Part shown: piece after piece, positions 58,577 to 64,000 of the stretch
Position numbering within the stretch: the first letter of the stretch is position 1
How the letters are laid out: each line of letters opens with the position of its first letter
Assembly (NCBI GenBank): GCA_965153355.1
Contig: OZ231127.1
Location: 39,308,001-39,372,000 of the forward strand
Length of the DNA: 64,000 nt
DNA from: Flaccisagitta enflata
Lineage: Eukaryota > Chaetognatha > Sagittoidea > Aphragmophora
Direction of reading: 5' to 3'
Position numbers and translations under genes: made by a program
The notes under the pieces: generated by a model
The model's database searches: none
The model's input: only the letters and a program-made list of their open reading frames with translations
What the model was told of the DNA's origin: nothing

Positions 58577-61500
58577 ATCTGTTATTCATCATAATCGGTT
58601 TCACGATCGCGGCGGGCCGTCCATGACTCGCAGTTCCCGCAGATGGCACTGTTGTAGTTGTAGAAGGCAAATTCACTGTAGACGTGGTTGTTAATGCAGA
58701 TGGGTTATTGAGAGGGGATGGCAATTCAGATGCGGATGAGAACATCACCGGAGATGGCGCGAATGATATAGATGACCTGGTATTTCCGATTTCCATGTTC
58801 GATGAGGAAGTGAAGTCATTGAGTGTCTTCGTCAACGATGTCTTTGTCGTCGAAGTCCTCGTCTGTTCCGTCTTTTCTATTTGTCTCATGGACGTCACGA
58901 TTGAGGCAGTCTGGGTCGAAATAGTGCGAGGCATATCTGGTATGAAAGAGGGCGAAGAAGGCAAAGACGAAGGCGAAGTGGACGGAACATGATGATCCAT
59001 TGAGTTTCGAGAGGTAGTATTAGTCACGATTTGATTGAGTTTCGTCGTCGTTTTGGTGGAGTTTGACGCGATCAACGGGGATGACGCGTAGAGGGAAGAG
59101 ATATTTGACGAAGAGCGAGATGCCATCAAATGTGCCGGAGAAGTGAGTAAGGTAGAAGTTGACGAGGGAGAAGAGATGGCGCATATGGAGGCAGGGGCGC
59201 CGGAACTGGAGTCTGTAATGACAGGGTAAACTGGAGCGATCGGATGTTTAGGAAAAGTCGAGGGGATGAGAGAGGATTCACTCGGCGAAGACAATCGGGA
59301 TCTTGACGAGGAAGATGACGACAAAGACGATGACAAAGATGACGACAGCGACCCCGTCAAAGATGATGATGATGACGTGATGGAGGTCGTCATTAAAGAA
59401 GGAGGAATAGAAGGGGAGATAGAAAGCGGAGACGAATGCGTCGGTGAGACTCGGTAATTGGCGGTTGATACACATGACCCGGCGATCGTCGTCAAAGTCG
59501 TCGTCGTCACCGTCAAGGAGGTTGGTGAGATATTTTCGCGCGTCTTTGCGTCAGATTTTGTTTCTTGTGGCTGGTAGAGATGATTCAATAGGTCGTGGTG
59601 ATGTTGTTGCTGATGATGTTGCTGGTGATGAATCACCGTATGGTTCCACTCCTCCGCCACGTTAAATCCTCCACCATTTTTCGTCGTACCCTCTTCCTCT
59701 TCCTCCTCTTCGTCGTCGAAATCGTCGAAAATGACTCCCGTGGTCATGGCCGCCGCCGCCGCCGCATCCGCCTCGCCTTCGGCTCCAAACCCCGCGCCTG
59801 GATCGATAATTTCCCCTTCATCTTCGTCATCCTCATCATCCTCCTCTCCCTCTTCTCCGTCTTCTTCGTCATCATCATCGTAATCATCATTGTCGTCGTC
59901 GATGATATTATACCCGTTAACGTCTTCCGCATTGCTATAAAATCCCTGACCTTTGACGTTGTTATCCTGGCTATCGTCGTCTTTTATGCGGTTTTCGTTC
60001 TTCTTTTTATTCTTATCTTTTTTGTCACTTTTATCATTTTTGTCATTTTCCGCGGCGTCGCCGTCTTTCGGCTGACTATTCTCGCCATATCGCACGCATT
60101 TTTTCTTTCTTCTGCACGGTTTACACCATTTCTCTTGTTGATCCAAACCGAAACGCGCTCGGCATTTTTTCATCGTCTCATCCTCTTCGTCCTCATCGTC
60201 GTCGTCCTCATCGCCGTCATCATCATCATCAGCATCATGGACGCCATTTTCGTTGCGTCCGATCCCTCCCTCTTCACCTCCTCCCTCTTCGATCTTCCTC
60301 TTCTTCTTTTTCTTCTTTTTCTTCTTTTTCTTCTTTTTCAACATTTTCCGATTGCCGCCACCATCGCCGCCACCACCTCCATTCGCCGCGCTTCTTTTCG
60401 ACGCCGCCGCGTAATTGTCGCGCGCGCTCCATCCGGGGTACCGTTGCATGTGCAACGCGCGTTCGCGTTTCGCCATTTCGTAATATCTTTGTTGTTGTTG
60501 GGCGTCGAGTTGGCGCCATTTCCGGCCTAAGATTTGGTTGATGGCGGCGCTCTCCTTCAGGGCGCCTTCGGCTACCACCGAAGCCCGATGCTCCTTCATG
60601 AACAACATGAACGCGTTTAACGGCTTCTTGATATGAGGTTTTTTCTCCGGTTGTTGTTGTTGTTTTTGTACTTGCTGCCGTTGTTGCTGCTGCGCGTAAA
60701 GTAGCGGATCTTTCATGGCCGCCGTCGCTGCTGAGGCGTTGGCGGCTGCCGGGAACAACCCATTTTCGACGCCTCTTTCTAAAAGATAATCCGTGATTGT
60801 TGGTCTGCGCGCCAACAAAGACGATGGAAACTGTTGGTGTGGATTATTGTTGGCGAAGGAGGCTAAGAGAGGACGACGCTGACGATGAAGCGCCTCGCTT
60901 TTGTTGGTGGTGTCCATTTCGGGGTACAATAAATGAGAACTTGTGGGAGGTAGAGGATGAGGATGTTGTGCAGCTGGCAGATGAGGCGCGACGAATGGCG
61001 CCTGTGGCGACTGAGGCGTTAAAAGCGCCGAGGCTGAGGCGCCGCTCGCCGCTGCCGCTGATCCTACGGCGCCAACGGGAGAAGGATTGTAATTGGATGC
61101 TCCAGGCGGTGGAGTCACTATTCCAGCCGCCGCAGCCGCCGCAGCGGCCGCCGCTGCTTGGTGATGACCATACAAACCGGCGGCTGCGGCGGCGGCCGTG
61201 GAAGGGCTCTGATGTCCGAGAAGGGATTGATTAAATCTGCCCCCTATCGGAGAAACGCCCGATGCGTGAGGAAGAGGGTGGGGAGGCGGTGGAGGATGGA
61301 ACGGTGGTCTGTAGGATGTGGCAAAATGAGAGGAGGAAGAGGAGGAAGAAGAAGAAGAAGAAGCGGAAGGAGAAGGATGATGGGTGGAGGAAGGCCATAA
61401 TGGCACTTCCGGGTATTGATAACCGTAGAGCGCTTGCAGAGCCGCAGTTTGAGCTTGATGGTTTGCCAAGGCGTGGGAAGAGGGATGATGATATGGATAG

Positions 61501-62162
61501 ACACCGTGAGAGCCAGAGGGAGGAGGATGATGAGGAGGGGGAGGAGCATGAGTGGCAGTGAGAGGATTGGACGCGTAGGCGTAAGGATACAGATAGGCGC
61601 CATAAGCGTAGGCGCCACCTAATAGGCCGTCGATGCCTGCTCTGGCGCCACTTCCGGCCGCGAACGCTTTCTTGTAATAAGCCTCGGCGGGTGACGCGGC
61701 CGCCGCAGCTGCCGCCGCTGACGCGGCCGCCGACGCCGCCGCCAGTTTTTGAAAGAGAGCGGCGTTGGATGCCGCCAATTCTGAGGAGAGATGAGCAATC
61801 GGACGGAATTTGGAGTCTGACGCGGGGCCGGCGGTGGCAAAACCGCCTTCGACATTGGCAGCCACGCCGCTTCCCACGCCGCTGCCTCCGCCGCCGCCAC
61901 TGCCACCGCTAAAGAATTCGCTTTCCGATATAAGACCGAATTTGTCCTCCCTCAATGTCTTTTCAGAGGAAAGTTTTTCATCGGATTCTTCGCCTTCTTC
62001 GTTAAAAACTTTTATCTCATCCGAGGAGGCGAAATCGTCTCCGTCTTCCCCACCGCCACCGCCTCCGTCGCCACCACTGCAATCGTCTATACTAGTTGTA
62101 CTCATCCTCCTGCCACCTCCACCACCATCAACGTCGATGCCAATGATCTCAGAGGCAGACAT
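58215..62162 (-). CDS. TCF/LEF-type HMG-box transcription factor, intronless frame
   Basis: A 1315-aa frame from a real ATG, nuclear effector of Wnt/beta-catenin signalling by family. Residues about 42-84 ([22 protein letters not shown]) match the N-terminal beta-catenin-binding region. A long Ala/Gly/Pro/His-rich linker follows. The HMG box is at 511-581: [44 protein letters not shown] Lys-rich stretch (about 605-622) may be a nuclear localisation signal. The C-clamp is at 667-689 (C667, C680, C683, C689; [11 protein letters not shown]), present in pangolin and in TCF7/TCF7L2 E-type isoforms. After it come very acidic blocks and a long Ser/Thr/Pro-rich tail without a clear CtBP motif. It is about twice the length of vertebrate TCFs and unspliced throughout, whereas most animal TCF genes have several coding introns. 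The C-terminal third could be read-through of an intron-retaining frame, but it stays open to the stop. Confidence 0.92.
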
Positions 62163-62183
62163 TGCGACCCAGACGATATGTAT

Positions 62184-62198
62184 CTGTTAGAGAAAAGG
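62184..62198 (-). promoter_or_regulatory. Possible 3' splice acceptor in the TCF/LEF 5' UTR
   Basis: On the minus strand CCTTTTCTCTAACAG lies 21 bases before the start codon, a good pyrimidine-AG acceptor. It suggests a non-coding first exon further right. No donor is identified. Confidence 0.4.
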
Positions 62199-62351
62199 CG
62201 AGAGAGAAATTAGAGGGTAAAGGCACAGACGAAGACGAAGAACAAAAAAGGAAAAAAAAGCAGGAGTCTGAATGATAGATACATTAGATATGAATGAATG
62301 AATAGAAACCATTGCCTATTGGAAGGAAAAGGGTAAAGAACATGGAAAAAG

Positions 62352-62744
<393 letters not shown>

Positions 62745-62824
62745 ATGTCAGGATGGCTGAGTCTGAAAAGAATTTTCAGTCTAATGACTTCGTTCTTTTT
62801 TTCGATGTCCCTTTCATTTTATCC

Positions 62825-63022
62825 CTTTTTAGTTGCGGGCACGCAACTCTATAAGAGGCTTTGCCCGTCGGCAGGTCTTTGGGTCCGTGGGTCCTTAAGT
62901 CCGTCCATAAGCACCAGTCGAAAAGAAAAAAAAATAAGCGTTTAAGATGCCCTGTATGTATGGGGGGGACCGGGGAGTAGGCGTAGGGTTTGGATGGGGG
63001 TTGGACTCCCTTGCCCACCTTC
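62825..63022 (+). mobile_element. HHE, GTTGCGG subfamily, distal end lost
   Basis: TTTTTAGTTGCGGGCACGCA, ACTCTATAAGAGGCTTTGCC, GGGGTTGGACTCCCTTGCCC, then T/C-rich sequence and (CT)n instead of the distal end. The loop change GGAC to GGGC leaves the stem intact. Confidence 0.8.
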
Positions 63023-63059
63023 TCCTCTTTTCTCTTTTCCCCTTTCTTACTTTCTGTCT

Positions 63060-63060
<1 letters not shown>

Positions 63061-63110
<50 letters not shown>
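63061..63110. repeat. (CT)n microsatellite
   Basis: Pure CT run after the truncated HHE. Confidence 0.95.
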
Positions 63111-63114
<4 letters not shown>

Positions 63115-63890
63115 CTCATGTTCTCCAGTTAATATAAACGAGTATATGAGGCGATTGACATAAAAGTGTTGCATGCAACAAGGACTTGGTTTTTTCCCCT
63201 TCTTCCACCCAAAACGCCAATGGGAACTGTGGCTTGCAGCTCTATATGAATTTCTATTCCTTCATTGATATTTTCCGTTTGTCCATCTGTCCATCCATCT
63301 AGCCGTCGGTGACGAATCGCCACTCCTTTAGCTTTCTGTGAAATTAACAACGCTAGCAGGCAGCTCTATGTACATTCAATCTTGGCGCTGAATTTCACCA
63401 GGTGTTCCTTCATTCATTTTCCTCCTTCCACACACAATTAGAAGTCCATTCATATTCCACTTAAGACTCTTGGTTTTTTTTTCATCGTATGTTTTGGCCT
63501 CGTCCTTTGCTGATGACTCCAGTGAGAGGATGAAAGTAAAAGACAGACGGACAGTAGGCGGTTGGAAATTGATCGAACCATTTTACATCCAGGGACAATG
63601 TCAATAACTTCAATAGATTCAAGAGTAATCCTTTTAAAGATGTGTCATCACATCTTTTAAAATCGCAAAAGCGGCAGATGATCAACGATACCCCTATGTA
63701 AGTTTGTGTGGGAATAAGATGCCTTATATATAATCCAAAAATTTACGTGACTTCCTGATGATCGTTGTTTCAATTCATACGCCCACTTTGCTTTTTTTTC
63801 GCTCTCCCGATCAACCTTTTTACGTCATATGATTCGTCAATGAAACTTGTGTGGGAGGAAAGCTCGCGTGTTCTATTGCGAGGGTGGGAT
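63111..63890. other. No gene recognised
   Basis: A GTCCATCTGTCCATCC scrap at 63278-63295 may be an HHE remnant. Nothing else is identifiable. Confidence 0.45.
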
Positions 63891-63891
63891 T

Positions 63892-64000
63892 GCAACTGCG
63901 CGCCACTGCGTGCCGTGTGCGACTGCATGTCACTACGTGCACGTGCCACTGCGTGCGACTACATACGAATGGTTGCTATGTAATGTGCTGCTACGTGCTA
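63892..64000. repeat. Degenerate short tandem repeat (ACTGCGTGC)
   Basis: CACTGCGTGC, GACTGCATGT, CACTACGTGC, CACTGCGTGC and GACTACATAC follow one another to the window edge. It probably continues beyond. Confidence 0.55.

Noticed and set aside
59595-60530. 311-codon plus-strand open frame over the TCF/LEF gene
   Set aside because: It is the antisense shadow of acidic and Lys-rich codons of the TCF/LEF frame. Its Ile/Val/Phe-rich translation has no independent support.

Overview
The window looks like gene-poor nuclear DNA of a bilaterian animal. It holds a TCF/LEF-type HMG-box gene with a C-clamp, a Noggin/Trunk-type cystine-knot ligand gene, fragments of a non-LTR retrotransposon, MITE-like transposons, very long uninterrupted microsatellites and an interstitial TTAGGG-type telomeric patch. 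TTAGGG repeats argue against nematodes and most arthropods. Short elements with a terminal hairpin, a tetranucleotide GTCC/GGTC tract and internal tandem arrays recall the pearl/Helentron-associated elements described in bivalves, so a spiralian, possibly a mollusc, is my best guess. It is not proven.

Three protein-coding regions are supported, all on the minus strand: a partial Ser/Thr-rich exon with a 29-Gln run that leaves the left edge (1-727); a secreted or membrane-anchored Noggin/Trunk-type precursor (14133-15989); and a TCF/LEF (pangolin-like) transcription factor whose beta-catenin-binding region, HMG box and C-clamp lie in one uninterrupted 3.9-kb frame (58215-62162). They do not form an operon or cluster. 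Nearly everything between them is repeat.

Two interlocking repeat families dominate. I call the first HHE (hairpin-head element). It begins TTTTTAG and continues with a 6-8-bp hairpin, CTATAAGAGGCTTTGTCC and a GTCC/GGTC tetranucleotide tract. It ends with an inverted copy of the head sequence, a second hairpin and CTTGTT. Subfamilies change head-hairpin arms and the distal inverted repeat together (GTTGCG, GTCGCG, GGTGC, AAGTGCG, GATGC). I call the second GTA (GC-TIR array element). It begins GGGCAGCGGCCCC, carries a tandem array of related 20-21-bp units between inverted repeats, and ends with a GGGTACCGCTGACCAT...GCGACTA tail. GTA copies repeatedly sit in T-runs inside HHE copies, which gives filled/empty site pairs. 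Some are nested twice.

Layout: 1-2.1 kb partial gene and HHE pieces; 2.7-5.3 kb two GTA copies; 5.7-9 kb an HHE cluster with a hAT-like MITE; 10.5-13.1 kb microsatellites and a palindromic MITE; 14.1-16 kb the cystine-knot gene; 18.4-19.7 kb a tandem duplication; 19.9-22.8 kb an HHE cluster with an 82-bp minisatellite; 22.85-25.2 kb a LINE fragment broken by nested insertions; 25.8-27.7 kb a triple-nested HHE/GTA/GTA; 28-57 kb scattered HHE, GTA, MITEs and microsatellites; 58.2-62.2 kb the TCF/LEF gene; the rest repeats. Coordinates of repeat ends are read by eye and may be off by a few bases.
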